Of a stretch of 49,641 nt of DNA, positions 27,090 through 35,211 are shown in pieces. Position numbers and translations under genes: made by a program. Source of the stretch: Oerskovia enterophila (GTDB taxonomy: Bacteria > Actinomycetota > Actinomycetes > Actinomycetales > Cellulomonadaceae); the NCBI RefSeq assembly GCF_001692445.1, contig NZ_MAQA01000037.1:1-49641 (forward strand). Direction: 5' to 3'. The notes below the pieces were generated by a model. That model did no database searches. It was not told the origin of the DNA and saw nothing but the letters and a program-made list of their open reading frames with translations. Numbering within the stretch: position 1 is the first letter of the stretch; each line of letters opens with the position of its first letter.

Positions 27090-27992
27090 TCACCCCGCGA
27101 CCAGCTCCGCGCGCTCGCGCTCCGCCGTCGGGCCGGAGGACGGCACGACGCGCGGGCGGCGCGCCAGGTGCACCACGTACGCGACCGCGAACACGATGCC
27201 CTGCGCCACCACGATCGTCGCGGCGCTCGCGGTGTCGAGGTAGTAGCTCGCGTAGATCCCCACGACGGCGCACCCGACCGCGACGAGCGGCGCGACCACG
27301 AGCATGCGCGACATCCGGTCGACCAGGAGGTAGGCCGTCGCGCCCGGCGTGATGACCAGGGCCACCACGAGCACGACCCCGACCGCCTGGAGCGCGACCA
27401 CCACGGTCAGCGCGAGCGACCCCAGGAGCAGCGCTGACAGCCGCCGCGGCGAGATCCCGACGGCGTGCGCGTGCACGGGGTCGAACGCGAACAGCGTCAG
27501 GTCGCGCCGCTTGAGCACGAGCACCACGGTCGTCAGCGCGCCCAGGACCACGACCTGCCACAGGTCCGTGTCGGTGATGCCCAGCATGTTGCCGAACAGG
27601 ATGTGCCCCAGGTCGATCTGGCTCGGGGTCACCGAGATGAGCACGATCCCGATCGCGAAGAGCGTCGTGAAGACCACGCCGATCGCCGCGTCCTCCTTGA
27701 GCCGGCTCGTGTCGCGCACGGTCCCGATCAGCGCGACCGCACCGACCCCGAACACGAGCGCCCCGATCGCGAACGGCACCCCCACCACGTACGACAGGAC
27801 CACGCCCGGCAGCACCGCGTGCGACACCGCGTCGCCCAGCAGCGACCAGCCGATCATGATGAGCCAGCAGCTCAGGAGCGCGCACACGATGCTCGCGACG
27901 ACCGCGACGAGCAACGCGCGCTGGACGAACTCGTACCCGAGCGGCGCGGCGAGCCAGTCCCCCGCGCTCGCGAGAAGGTCGACGGGGTTCAA
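27090..27992 (-). CDS. Metal ABC transporter permease (ABC-3 / ZnuB-MntB type)
   Basis: 300 residues with 8-9 TM helices, from FVQRALLVAVVASIVCALLS onward. The family segments WSLLGDAVSHAVLPGV and FGNMLGITDTDLW are clear. It forms the membrane channel for Mn or a similar metal. The TTG start at 27992 overlaps the ATPase stop (TTGA) and has AAGGAG seven bases upstream, so it is translationally coupled; the longer open frame upstream lies inside the ATPase gene and is spurious. Partner proteins are encoded just upstream. Confidence 0.9.
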   Translation of the reverse strand: MNPVDLLASAGDWLAAPLGYEFVQRALLVAVVASIVCALLSCWLIMIGWSLLGDAVSHAVLPGVVLSYVVGVPFAIGALVFGVGAVALIGTVRDTSRLKEDAAIGVVFTTLFAIGIVLISVTPSQIDLGHILFGNMLGITDTDLWQVVVLGALTTVVLVLKRRDLTLFAFDPVHAHAVGISPRRLSALLLGSLALTVVVALQAVGVVLVVALVITPGATAYLLVDRMSRMLVVAPLVAVGCAVVGIYASYYLDTASAATIVVAQGIVFAVAYVVHLARRPRVVPSSGPTAERERAELVAG

Positions 27993-28945
27993 CGGGCTGC
28001 TCCTTCGGACGGGGCGTCGGACGGGTCGGCGACGGCCGAGCCGTCGTCGGCGACACCAGAGGTGGTGGTCGAGGCACCCGAGCTGTCGCTCGCACCTTCG
28101 CGGCGCGCCGACGCGAGCGGGTCGATCCCGAACGTGCGCGCGAGGTTCTCGGGGCGCAGCACCACGTCGGGCGGCCCGGTCATGATGATGCGTCGCTGGA
28201 GGAGGATCGCGTCGTCCACGAGGTCGGGCAGCGACGCGAGGTCGTGCGTCGAGACGAGCACGGCGCACCCCGCGGCGGCGAGGCTCCGGAGCACCGAGGT
28301 GATCTGCGCCTCCGAGACCTTGTCGACCCCGGCGAAGGGCTCGTCGAGCAGCAGCAGCCGCGCGCCCTGCGCGATCGCGCGCGCCACGAAGACGCGCTTG
28401 CGCTGCCCGCCCGACAACCTCCCGATCTGCCGGTGCGCGAGGTCGGCGAGCCCCACGCGTTCCAGGGCGTCGGCCACGGCCCGCCGGTCCTCGGCGCGTG
28501 CGCGGCGCGTGGGTCCGAGCCCCCCGTAGCGCCCCATGGTCACGACGTCGCGCACGTCGACCGGGAAGGACCAGTCGACGTCCTCGGACTGCGGGACGTA
28601 TCCCACGAACCCGTCCTTGCGCGCCGCGTCGGCGTCCCGGCCGTAGATCCGGACGTCGCCCACCTGGGTGACGCCGCTGCCGCGCGTCATGCCCATGACG
28701 GACCGGAAGAGCGTCGACTTGCCCGAGCCGTTGGCCCCGATGAGCCCTGTCACGGTGCCCGGGGCGAGCGAGAGGGCGACGTCCTCGAGGGCCAGCGTCT
28801 CGCGGTAGCGGACAGTGAGCCCGCGGACCGCCAGGGCGGCAGGTGCAGCGGGCTCAGCAGGCTCGACCGGTGCAGCGCTCCGGGCCAGAGCCGACCCCGC
28901 GTCCGTCCCTGGTGCCGCCGCACCGCTCCCGACGCCCGCGCTCAC
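27989..28945 (-). CDS. Metal ABC transporter ATPase
   Basis: 318 residues. Walker A GANGSGKST (70-78), Q-loop YVPQSEDVDW, signature LSGGQRKR, Walker B LLLLDEPF and H-loop STHDL are all present. The YVPQ...DWSFPV-DVV pattern is typical of Mn/Zn/Fe-chelate (MntB/ZnuC-type) ATPases. A ~37-residue Ala/Pro/Glu N-terminal tail and a ~45-residue Ser/Ala/Asp C-terminal tail are unusual additions. The GTG start overlaps the stop of the lipoprotein gene (GTGA), and its own stop overlaps the permease TTG. Confidence 0.9.
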   Translation of the reverse strand: MSAGVGSGAAAPGTDAGSALARSAAPVEPAEPAAPAALAVRGLTVRYRETLALEDVALSLAPGTVTGLIGANGSGKSTLFRSVMGMTRGSGVTQVGDVRIYGRDADAARKDGFVGYVPQSEDVDWSFPVDVRDVVTMGRYGGLGPTRRARAEDRRAVADALERVGLADLAHRQIGRLSGGQRKRVFVARAIAQGARLLLLDEPFAGVDKVSEAQITSVLRSLAAAGCAVLVSTHDLASLPDLVDDAILLQRRIIMTGPPDVVLRPENLARTFGIDPLASARREGASDSSGASTTTSGVADDGSAVADPSDAPSEGAAR

Positions 28946-29910
28946 GACTCGCCCCGCAGACCCTCGCTGATCACGCGCGCGTCGTAGGCGAGGAGGTCGA
29001 GGTAGGTGGGGACGGCGCCGTCGGGCCGGGAGAGCGAGTCGACGTAGAGCGTGCCCGCGTAGGTCGCGCCCGTCTCCGCGGCGACCTGGCGCTGCGCGGA
29101 GTCCGAGACGGTCGTCTCGCAGAACACCGCGCGCACGCCGTTGTCACGCACGTGGTCGATCACGCCCGCGACCTGCTGGGGCGTGCCCTGCTGGTCGGCG
29201 TTGACCGGCCACAGGAACTTCTCGTCGAGCCCGACGTCACGCGCCAGGTAGGAGAACGCCCCCTCGCACGTCACCAGGACGCGCGACCCCGCGGGCACCT
29301 GCTCGACCTCGGCCGCGAGCTCGCGCCCCACGGCCTCGATGCGCTCGGCGTAGTCGGTCGCGTTCGCCCGGTAGTCCGCAGCGTGCGCAGGGTCCGCGAC
29401 GGCGAACGCCTCGCCGATGTTGCGCGCATAGATCGCGCCGTTGACGGGCGACATCCAGGCGTGCGGGTTGGGCCGCCCGTCGTACGCACCCGAGGCGATC
29501 GAGAGGACCTCGACGCCGTCGGAGACCGTGACGTGGGGCGCGTCGAGGCGTGCGACGAAGGGTTCGAACCACTTCTCGAGCCCGAGCCCGTTGTCGAGGA
29601 CCAGGTCCGCGCTCGCAGCTCGCCGCAGGTCCGCGGGCGTGGGTTCGTAGCCGTGGATCTCCGCGCCGACCTTGGTGAGCGAGGAGACCTCGACATGCTC
29701 CCCCCCGACCTCGCGGGCCATGTCGGCCAGGACGGTGAAGGTCGTCAGGACCTCGAGGCGCCCGACGGCCTCACCCTGGCCCGGTCGGTCGGCGGAGGCT
29801 CCGGCGGGCTCGCCCTGGGCGGCGTCGACAGTGCACGCCGCGGCGAGGAGCAGGGCTGCCAGGCCTCCGAGGAGGCCTTTCACCCCTGTGCGAAGTTGAA
29901 AGTTCGGCAT
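28942..29910 (-). CDS. Metal-binding lipoprotein of an ABC importer (cluster A-I, manganese type)
   Basis: 322 residues. A lipoprotein signal ends LLLAAAC, with Cys26 as the lipidation site. Four probable metal ligands match the PsaA/MntC pattern: His86 (IHGYEP), His150 (NPHAWMSP), Glu216 (CEGAFSY) and Asp291 (YVDSLSR). Two His plus Glu plus Asp favour Mn(II) or Fe(II) over Zn(II), whose binders usually have a third His. It heads the operon. The ATG lies at the centre of a perfect palindrome (29899-29920), and no Shine-Dalgarno is present; TAAAGT five bases upstream suggests a leaderless message under repressor control. Confidence 0.9.
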   Translation of the reverse strand: MPNFQLRTGVKGLLGGLAALLLAAACTVDAAQGEPAGASADRPGQGEAVGRLEVLTTFTVLADMAREVGGEHVEVSSLTKVGAEIHGYEPTPADLRRAASADLVLDNGLGLEKWFEPFVARLDAPHVTVSDGVEVLSIASGAYDGRPNPHAWMSPVNGAIYARNIGEAFAVADPAHAADYRANATDYAERIEAVGRELAAEVEQVPAGSRVLVTCEGAFSYLARDVGLDEKFLWPVNADQQGTPQQVAGVIDHVRDNGVRAVFCETTVSDSAQRQVAAETGATYAGTLYVDSLSRPDGAVPTYLDLLAYDARVISEGLRGES

Positions 29911-29920
29911 ACCGAACTTT
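29899..29920 (-). promoter_or_regulatory. Predicted MntR operator over the metal transporter start codon
   Basis: AAAGTTCGG (29899-29907) and CCGAACTTT (29912-29920) are perfect inverted repeats separated by CATA. The start codon (29908-29910) is at the centre and the -10 box overlaps the upstream arm. DtxR-family repressors bind 18-22-bp palindromes over promoters. The encoded MntR lies in the same cluster. Confidence 0.65.
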
Positions 29921-29921
29921 A
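29916..29921 (-). promoter_or_regulatory. Candidate -10 box (TAAAGT) of the metal transporter operon
   Basis: TAAAGT ends five bases before the ATG at 29910 and overlaps the palindrome arm. CTCGAC about 18 bp upstream is a weak -35 candidate. Confidence 0.45.
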
Positions 29922-29981
29922 ACCACGGAGGAGGTCCCGCGTCGAGTCCCCGGGACGGGCCGAACGGGTTCGTCGTACGTG

Positions 29982-30011
29982 CTCAGGGGGAGGAACGCTC
30001 TCAGGGGGAGG
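29982..30011. repeat. 12-bp direct repeat at the yceI 3' end
   Basis: CTCAGGGGGAGG occurs at 29982-29993 and 30000-30011 with an 18-bp period. The second copy covers the stop codon of the YceI-like gene; the first repeats the same stop sequence just beyond. Confidence 0.7.
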
Positions 30012-30804
30012 TTGGCGCCGGAGACGGCGCCCCTGGGACGCGCTCGAGCTCGAGCAGCATCTCGACCGTCCCCGAGGGCTCGACCGTCACGAACGGCAGC
30101 TCGGGCAGGTGCACGCCGTAGTCGACGAAGGTCACGGGGATCGCGCCGCTGACCTGGACCCCGTCGCCCGAGCGCCGCGCCTCGAGCGTCACGGTCACGG
30201 GCTCGGTCACGTCGCGGATCGTCAGCGTCCCGCGCGCCTGGACCGTGAGGGGCTCTTCGCGCTCCTCGACCCCCTCGAGGTCGACGGGCTCGGTGAGGAT
30301 GAACACCGCGTCGGGGAAGACGTCGGTCTCGAGCAGGCGCCGGAACGCGTCGTCGCGCACCACGCTGCTGCTCGCGATCGACCCGGTCTTGACCGTGATC
30401 TCGGCCCGGACGAGCTCGCCGTCCGTCACGACGAGCGTCCCTCCGACCTCGTCCGTCCGACCGACGACCGTGCCCTTCTCACCGCTGAGCACCTCGTCCA
30501 CCCGATAGCCCGCCTGCGACCCGGCGCCCACGACCCAGGTGCCGTCGGGGTTGAACGGGCCAGGGTCGGGTGTGGCCGTCGGGGAGATCGTCTCCCCCGG
30601 TGTCTGGAGCCCGAGCGGCGGCGGGGCCGTGCCGGCCGAGAGCCGAGCGACCACGTAGGGGCCCGCGAGCACGATCACCAGCGCCGCGACGATCGCGACG
30701 AGGATCCATCGGGCACCTCTGCTCATACCGCGTATTCTGCCGCGTCCGGGGACGGGGTCGGGACCGGCACCGGTCGATTCACCCGCTCCGTCGGAGTCGC
30801 GCAC
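30001..30804 (-). CDS. YceI-like family protein, membrane-anchored
   Basis: 267 residues from GTG. One N-terminal TM anchor (ARWILVAIVAALVIVLAGPYVV) is followed by a Pro/Thr linker and a YceI-type lipocalin-like β-barrel: DGTWVVGAGSQAGYRVDE, VKTGSIASSS, TDVFPDAVFILTEP, LTVQARGTLTIRDVTEPV. YceI proteins bind isoprenoid-like lipids; this one would act outside the membrane. The GTG at 30804 lies eight bases after the metallophosphoesterase stop behind GAGGGG, suggesting coupling. An alternative ATG at 30726 has CAGAAT seven bases upstream (leaderless pattern) and would drop 26 residues. I cannot decide between them. Confidence 0.82.
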   Translation of the reverse strand: MRDSDGAGESTGAGPDPVPGRGRIRGMSRGARWILVAIVAALVIVLAGPYVVARLSAGTAPPPLGLQTPGETISPTATPDPGPFNPDGTWVVGAGSQAGYRVDEVLSGEKGTVVGRTDEVGGTLVVTDGELVRAEITVKTGSIASSSVVRDDAFRRLLETDVFPDAVFILTEPVDLEGVEEREEPLTVQARGTLTIRDVTEPVTVTLEARRSGDGVQVSGAIPVTFVDYGVHLPELPFVTVEPSGTVEMLLELERVPGAPSPAPTSP

Positions 30805-30811
30805 GAGCCCC

Positions 30812-32770
30812 TCACTCCTCCTTCGCGGAGTCGTCCGTGATGGTCGCGGCGGGCGCCCCGTCGGTCACGCCCGAGCCGTCCTGACCGTCGACGGCCCCGG
30901 TCCCGTCGGTGCCGTCACCGGTCCCCGTCCCGTCCGGCGCCTCGGTGCCCTCGCCGGTCCCGTCGAGGACCTCCTCCGGCACCGGCACCGGGAACGCCTC
31001 GCGGGGGCCGACCTGCGCGGAGCCGTCGGGGAAGACCTGCACGAGCTGCCAGTCGACGAACTCGCGCAGCACGGGGTCGAAGCGCAGGACGGTCATCTCC
31101 GCGACCCCCTTGAGCGGCCCGACGGTCGGCTCCCCCGACTCGGCCCCCGCGGTGCTCGCGTTGACGTACCGGATGCCCAGACCGAACTGCTCGGGCCCGC
31201 TGCGGCGGTGCGTGTGCCCCGAGACCTGCAGCGGGACGCAGCCCGTCTCGAGGGCCTCGTTCCCGGCGCGCGGCGAGTGCACGAGCAGGAGGTCGATCCC
31301 GTCCTTGGCGTCGCACGCGGCCTGCGCGAGCCGCTCGGCCTGCTCGGCGGGCGTCTCGGGACGGGCAGCCTTGGACCCGGCACCGATCCTCGTCTCGAGC
31401 GCGTCACGGTCTCCGAGGATGCGGACCCCGTCGACCTCGATCACGTCGCCGTCGAGGATCTTGACGCCTCGCTTGCGCTCCTGCGTCGAGGTCTCGACGC
31501 TGTCGTGGTTCCCGTCCGCGACGACCATCGTGGCACCGTCCGGGACAGCGGACGTGAACGAGTTCACGCAGAACTGCTCGACGCTCGTGCCGTTCATGGT
31601 CGTGTCGCCCGCGTTGAGCACGATGCTCGCCCCGGAGCGCTCGGCCGCGGTGCGGATCAGCGGGGTCATCCCGATGTTGCAGTGCAGGTCGCTCACCACG
31701 AGCATCGAGACGAGCTCGTCCTCGGGCGTCGCGGACGGCGACTCGGTCGAACCGGCCGAGGGGGTCGCGCCACGACGCGCGGCGGAGCCCTCCGCGCCCT
31801 CGGCGGCCCGGTCGCCCTCGCTGCCCGACGGCGCCTCGCCGGCCGGGTCCTCGGCCGCGCCGTCTGCGCCGGTCGGGTCGGCAGGGCCCGCCGGGACGCC
31901 CGCGACGCCGCCGTCGACCCCCTGCTGCCCTTCGGCGGGCGGTTCGGTGGCTGCGTCCCGCGCGGCCTGCTCGTCGGCCTCCCGCCGGGCGGCGACCTCC
32001 TCCTCGAGCACGTCGCGCTCGTCCCACGCGACGCCCAGCGCCGTGTTCGCGCGGGCATAGAAGGCCTCGTTGTCCTTGTAGGCGTTCATGAGCATGCCGC
32101 CGTAGGTGTCGACGACGCCCGCGAGGCGGCCCGTGATCCGGGCTCCCTCGAGCGGGGTGCCCGCGAAGACCGCCGATGCGGGGCGCGAGTCGGTCGTCGA
32201 GGGCTCCTCGGCCGAGGCGGACAGCGCACCGAAGACGAGCGAGACCACGACGACGCCCGCGGTGATCTCCCAGGTCCTCGGCGCGACCGCCTCGCCGATC
32301 TCACGCCGTCGGGCCGCTCCGAGGAGCAGGTAGAACCCCGCGCCCGCGCCCGCGACCACGAGGATCGCGAGGCCCGTCCGGCGCGCGGCGTCGGCCACGA
32401 GGCTGCGCGTGACCTGCTCGATCGTGTCCTGCGGTCCGCCGAAGAACTGCAGGTAGCCCTGGAGGTCCTGCGTGAGGGCGGCGATGGTCGTCGCCTGGTC
32501 GAACGCCGTGAGGTCCGCGGGGATCTCCTCGACCGTGATCCGTGCGCCGAGACCCGCCGGGAGCGGCGAGTCGATCTCGAGCGTGCCGAGCGGGCCGAGG
32601 TCGACCACGACGAGGCTGTCGGTCGTCACCTCGTACCGGGCCTCGTGCGGGCCCAGGCTGAGGTCCGCGGTCGCGGTGGTGACGCCGAACACGACGCACG
32701 GGACGAGCAGGGCGACGACGGACAGCGTGTAACGGACCCAGCGGGGCGGGGTGCGGCGGGGACGATTCAT
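30812..32770 (-). CDS. Membrane-anchored metallophosphoesterase
   Basis: 652 residues. The N-terminus has a TM segment (SVVALLVPCVVFGVTTA), an extracytoplasmic β-rich region, then two further TM helices (TGLAILVVAGAGAGFYLLLG and a segment near 165-185). A long Ala/Glu/Pro/Gly linker precedes the calcineurin-like phosphoesterase domain with VSDLHCN, NAGDT, GNHDS, LLVHSPR and GHTHR, so all metal-binding motifs are intact. The tail repeats DGTG-type motifs. With three TM helices and a TM-first start the catalytic domain should lie outside the cell. The substrate is unknown. I start at the ATG at 32770, one codon after a GTG. Confidence 0.82.
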   Translation of the reverse strand: MNRPRRTPPRWVRYTLSVVALLVPCVVFGVTTATADLSLGPHEARYEVTTDSLVVVDLGPLGTLEIDSPLPAGLGARITVEEIPADLTAFDQATTIAALTQDLQGYLQFFGGPQDTIEQVTRSLVADAARRTGLAILVVAGAGAGFYLLLGAARRREIGEAVAPRTWEITAGVVVVSLVFGALSASAEEPSTTDSRPASAVFAGTPLEGARITGRLAGVVDTYGGMLMNAYKDNEAFYARANTALGVAWDERDVLEEEVAARREADEQAARDAATEPPAEGQQGVDGGVAGVPAGPADPTGADGAAEDPAGEAPSGSEGDRAAEGAEGSAARRGATPSAGSTESPSATPEDELVSMLVVSDLHCNIGMTPLIRTAAERSGASIVLNAGDTTMNGTSVEQFCVNSFTSAVPDGATMVVADGNHDSVETSTQERKRGVKILDGDVIEVDGVRILGDRDALETRIGAGSKAARPETPAEQAERLAQAACDAKDGIDLLLVHSPRAGNEALETGCVPLQVSGHTHRRSGPEQFGLGIRYVNASTAGAESGEPTVGPLKGVAEMTVLRFDPVLREFVDWQLVQVFPDGSAQVGPREAFPVPVPEEVLDGTGEGTEAPDGTGTGDGTDGTGAVDGQDGSGVTDGAPAATITDDSAKEE

Positions 32771-32838
32771 CACCTCTCACCCTTGCGGATCGGACGCCCG
32801 GATGCCAGCGGGCACGCTCGCCGGCATCCGGGTGAATC

Positions 32839-34419
32839 TCACGCCCGGGCGGGGCGCAGGGCCACCAGCGCGATGACCGACGCCACGAGCATGAGCCCGA
32901 AACCGATCCAGGACGTCGTCCCGACCCCGCTGCCGAACGCCTCGTGCGCCGAGGCGAGCAACGCCTGCGCCTGCTCGGTCGGCAACGTCTGCGCCACCTG
33001 CGTGGCGCCGCCGAGCGTCTCGGCGGCCGCCGCCGCGTCCGCGGCGGGCACCCCGTCGGGCACGACGACGTTGCGGTGGTAGGAGGCCGTGAGGATGCTG
33101 CCCAGCACCGCCGTGCCGAGCACGGCCCCGACCTCGTACGCGGTCTCGGAGATCGCCGAGGCGGCGCCCGCCTTGTCGGCGGGGACCGCCGAGACGATCA
33201 GGTCGTTCGACACGGTCTCCGCGGCGCCGATCCCGATCGCGAGGACCACGAACGCGACCACGAGCCCGGTCAGGGTGCTCGCCCCCGCGGTCAGGGCGAC
33301 CATCGCGTACCCCGCGGCGGCGAACAGGATCGCGACCGCCACGACGTGGGACGGGCGCACCCTGCGCACGACCCGGACCACCAGGAGGCCCGCGACCACC
33401 ATCGCGACCAGGCCCGGCAGGAGGGCGTAGCCCGCCTTCATGGGGCTCAGCCCCAGCACGAGCTGCACGTCCTGGGACACGAAGAACAGGAAGCCCACGA
33501 GCGAGAAGACCGAGAGCAGGTTGATGACCACGGCCCCCGAGAACTCGCCCTTGCGGAACAGCCGGACGTCGATCATGGGGTCCGGGCGCCCGAGCTGACG
33601 GCGCACGAAGATCCAGCCCGCCACGAGGCCGAGCACGAGCGCCCCGAACGCCAGCGCGCTGGGCCCGGACTTCGCGAGGGTCTTGATCCCGAGCACGATC
33701 GGCGCCATGGTCGCCATGGAGAGCACGATCGAGACCACGTCGACGCGGCCGGGGTTCGAGTCCTTGGACTCGGGCACGAAGACAGGCGCGAGCACGAGCA
33801 GCAGCACGAGGACGGGCACCGCCAGCAGGAAGACCGAGCCCCACCAGGCGTGCTCGAGCAGGAACCCGCCGGCGATGGGCCCGATCGCGTTGCCCGCGGC
33901 GAAGCCCGCTGCCCAGATCGCGATCGCGAGCCGCCGCTCCTCACGGTCGGTGAAGATGTTGCGCAGCAGCGAGAGCGTGGGCGGCATGATCATGGCGCCG
34001 AAGAACCCGAGCCCCGCGCGCGAGGCGATGAGCGCCTCGGCGCTCGGAGCGTAGGCCGCGACGACGGAGAGCAGAGCGAACCCGACCGCGCCGACGAGCA
34101 GGAGCCTGCGCCGGCCGATCCTGTCCGCGAACGAGCCCATCGAGACGAGCAGGCCCGCGAGCACGAGCGGGTAGATGTCGATCATCCACAGCAGCTGGGT
34201 CCCCGTGGGGCGCAGCACCTCGGAGATCTGCGGCAGCGCGAACGTCAGCACCGTGTTGTCGATCGAGACGAGCAGCACGGGGAGCATGAGCACGGCGAGC
34301 GCGACCCACCGGCGCCTGCGGGTCAGGGGCGTGCCACCGGTAGGGGTCGTGGGGTCCTGCGGTGCGCCGACGGGGCCGTTCGGGTCCCGGGGCGTCCGGT
34401 TGTCCTGGACGAGAGTCAC
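32839..34419 (-). CDS. MFS multidrug exporter, DHA2 family (14 TM, EmrB/QacA-like)
   Basis: 526 residues with 14 predicted TM helices. SIDNTVLTFALPQIS (Asp in TM1 of DHA2 proteins), the motif-A region GSFADRIGRRRLL, and AGNAIGPIAGGFLLEHAWWGSVF (motif C, antiporter signature) are present. It probably expels cationic drugs or dyes by proton exchange. The GTG at 34419 has AAAGGA eight bases upstream. It is divergent from a TetR regulator, with two operator-like palindromes between them, so it is most likely induced by the drug it exports. The first ~35 residues are Pro/Thr-rich and cytoplasmic. Confidence 0.9.
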   Translation of the reverse strand: MTLVQDNRTPRDPNGPVGAPQDPTTPTGGTPLTRRRRWVALAVLMLPVLLVSIDNTVLTFALPQISEVLRPTGTQLLWMIDIYPLVLAGLLVSMGSFADRIGRRRLLLVGAVGFALLSVVAAYAPSAEALIASRAGLGFFGAMIMPPTLSLLRNIFTDREERRLAIAIWAAGFAAGNAIGPIAGGFLLEHAWWGSVFLLAVPVLVLLLVLAPVFVPESKDSNPGRVDVVSIVLSMATMAPIVLGIKTLAKSGPSALAFGALVLGLVAGWIFVRRQLGRPDPMIDVRLFRKGEFSGAVVINLLSVFSLVGFLFFVSQDVQLVLGLSPMKAGYALLPGLVAMVVAGLLVVRVVRRVRPSHVVAVAILFAAAGYAMVALTAGASTLTGLVVAFVVLAIGIGAAETVSNDLIVSAVPADKAGAASAISETAYEVGAVLGTAVLGSILTASYHRNVVVPDGVPAADAAAAAETLGGATQVAQTLPTEQAQALLASAHEAFGSGVGTTSWIGFGLMLVASVIALVALRPARA

Positions 34420-34477
34420 GGGAGCGTCCTTTCACGTACGAGGACGGCTGGGGCGGCGCTGTGGCGCCGGACTGCCA

Positions 34478-34491
34478 ACCGTCCAGACGGT
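34478..34491. promoter_or_regulatory. TetR operator candidate 1
   Basis: ACCGTC-CA-GACGGT, a perfect 6-2-6 inverted repeat. It lies over the start point predicted for the exporter promoter. Centre-to-centre distance to site 2 is 20 bp, two helical turns. Confidence 0.65.
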
Positions 34492-34497
34492 ATAGTA
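34492..34497 (-). promoter_or_regulatory. Candidate -10 box (TACTAT) of the exporter gene
   Basis: TACTAT on the minus strand is flanked by the two operator palindromes. The transcript would have a ~65-nt leader with a Shine-Dalgarno. Confidence 0.45.
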
Positions 34498-34511
34498 ACC
34501 GTCCGGTCGGT
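34498..34511. promoter_or_regulatory. TetR operator candidate 2
   Basis: ACCGTCCGGTCGGT is a near-perfect inverted repeat sharing ACCGTC with site 1. It abuts the TACACT -10 box of the tetR gene, so it could give autoregulation. Confidence 0.6.
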
Positions 34512-34516
34512 ACACT
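34511..34516 (+). promoter_or_regulatory. Candidate -10 box (TACACT) of the tetR gene
   Basis: TACACT ends six bases before the ATG at 34523 and there is no Shine-Dalgarno, so the message would be leaderless. Operator 2 overlaps its first base. Confidence 0.5.
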
Positions 34517-34522
34517 TTCAAG

Positions 34523-35095
34523 ATGCCGCCGCCCCCCGCCGCTCGCGCCAAGGTCCTCGAGGCCTTCGCCACCCTGCTCGTGACCCAGGGAGAGCGCGCG
34601 ACCACGCTCGACGCGGTCGCCGCCGAGGCCGGCGTGTCCAAGGGCGGCCTGCTCTACCACTTCGGGTCCAAGGTCGCGCTGGCCGAGGGGCTCATGGAGC
34701 ACCTGCGAGACCTCACGGCCGCCGACGTCGACGCCATGCGCACAGCTCCCGCGGGCCCCGTGGACTACTTCATCCGCACGTCGGCCGACTCGGACAGCGA
34801 CTTCGAGCTCGTCTACGTCGCGGTCTCGCGGCTCGCTCAGGGCAGCTACCCGCAGGCACGCGCCGCGCTCGACGACGCGCACGACGCCTGGGCCGGGGCC
34901 GTGCTCGAGGTCGTCGGCGACCCTGTGCTGACCCGCGCGATCATGCTCATCGGCGACGGCCTCTACGCCCAGGCGAGCGAGCACTTCGCGAGCGGCGCCT
35001 CGCCCGCGAACGCGGCGACGCCCCAGGGCGGGTCGATCGACGACCTGCTCGCCCTGATCGACCAGATGATCGCGCTGCGCGCACAGCGCGCCTGA
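34523..35095 (+). CDS. TetR/AcrR-family repressor of the divergent exporter
   Basis: 190 residues. The TetR-type DNA-binding domain covers ~6-55 (TTLDAVAAEAGVSKGGLLYHFGSKVALAEGL). The C-terminal ligand domain is helical and shows no clear ligand marks. Its position opposite a DHA2 exporter, with paired palindromes between, is the classic LfrR/QacR layout. The ATG at 34523 is leaderless with TACACT upstream. The C-terminus contains an Ala/Pro/Gln loop. Two hairpins lie in the 402-bp gap that follows, one of which would end its transcript. Confidence 0.9.
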   Translation: MPPPPAARAKVLEAFATLLVTQGERATTLDAVAAEAGVSKGGLLYHFGSKVALAEGLMEHLRDLTAADVDAMRTAPAGPVDYFIRTSADSDSDFELVYVAVSRLAQGSYPQARAALDDAHDAWAGAVLEVVGDPVLTRAIMLIGDGLYAQASEHFASGASPANAATPQGGSIDDLLALIDQMIALRAQRA

Positions 35096-35171
35096 GGCCG
35101 CCGGGCCCGCCCGCCACGGGCCTGGCGGCGCGTCGCCGTCGGGCAGGGCGCTCCTTCGTCGCCGGACATGC

Positions 35172-35211
35172 GAGAGGCGCCGTTCGCCCCCAGTGGCAAC
35201 CGGCGCCTCTC
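35172..35211 (+). terminator. Hairpin downstream of tetR
   Basis: Perfect 11-bp stem, GAGAGGCGCCG (35172-35182) and CGGCGCCTCTC (35201-35211), with an 18-nt loop, 77 bp after the tetR stop. Followed by a pyrimidine-rich stretch CCTCCC. Confidence 0.6.
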
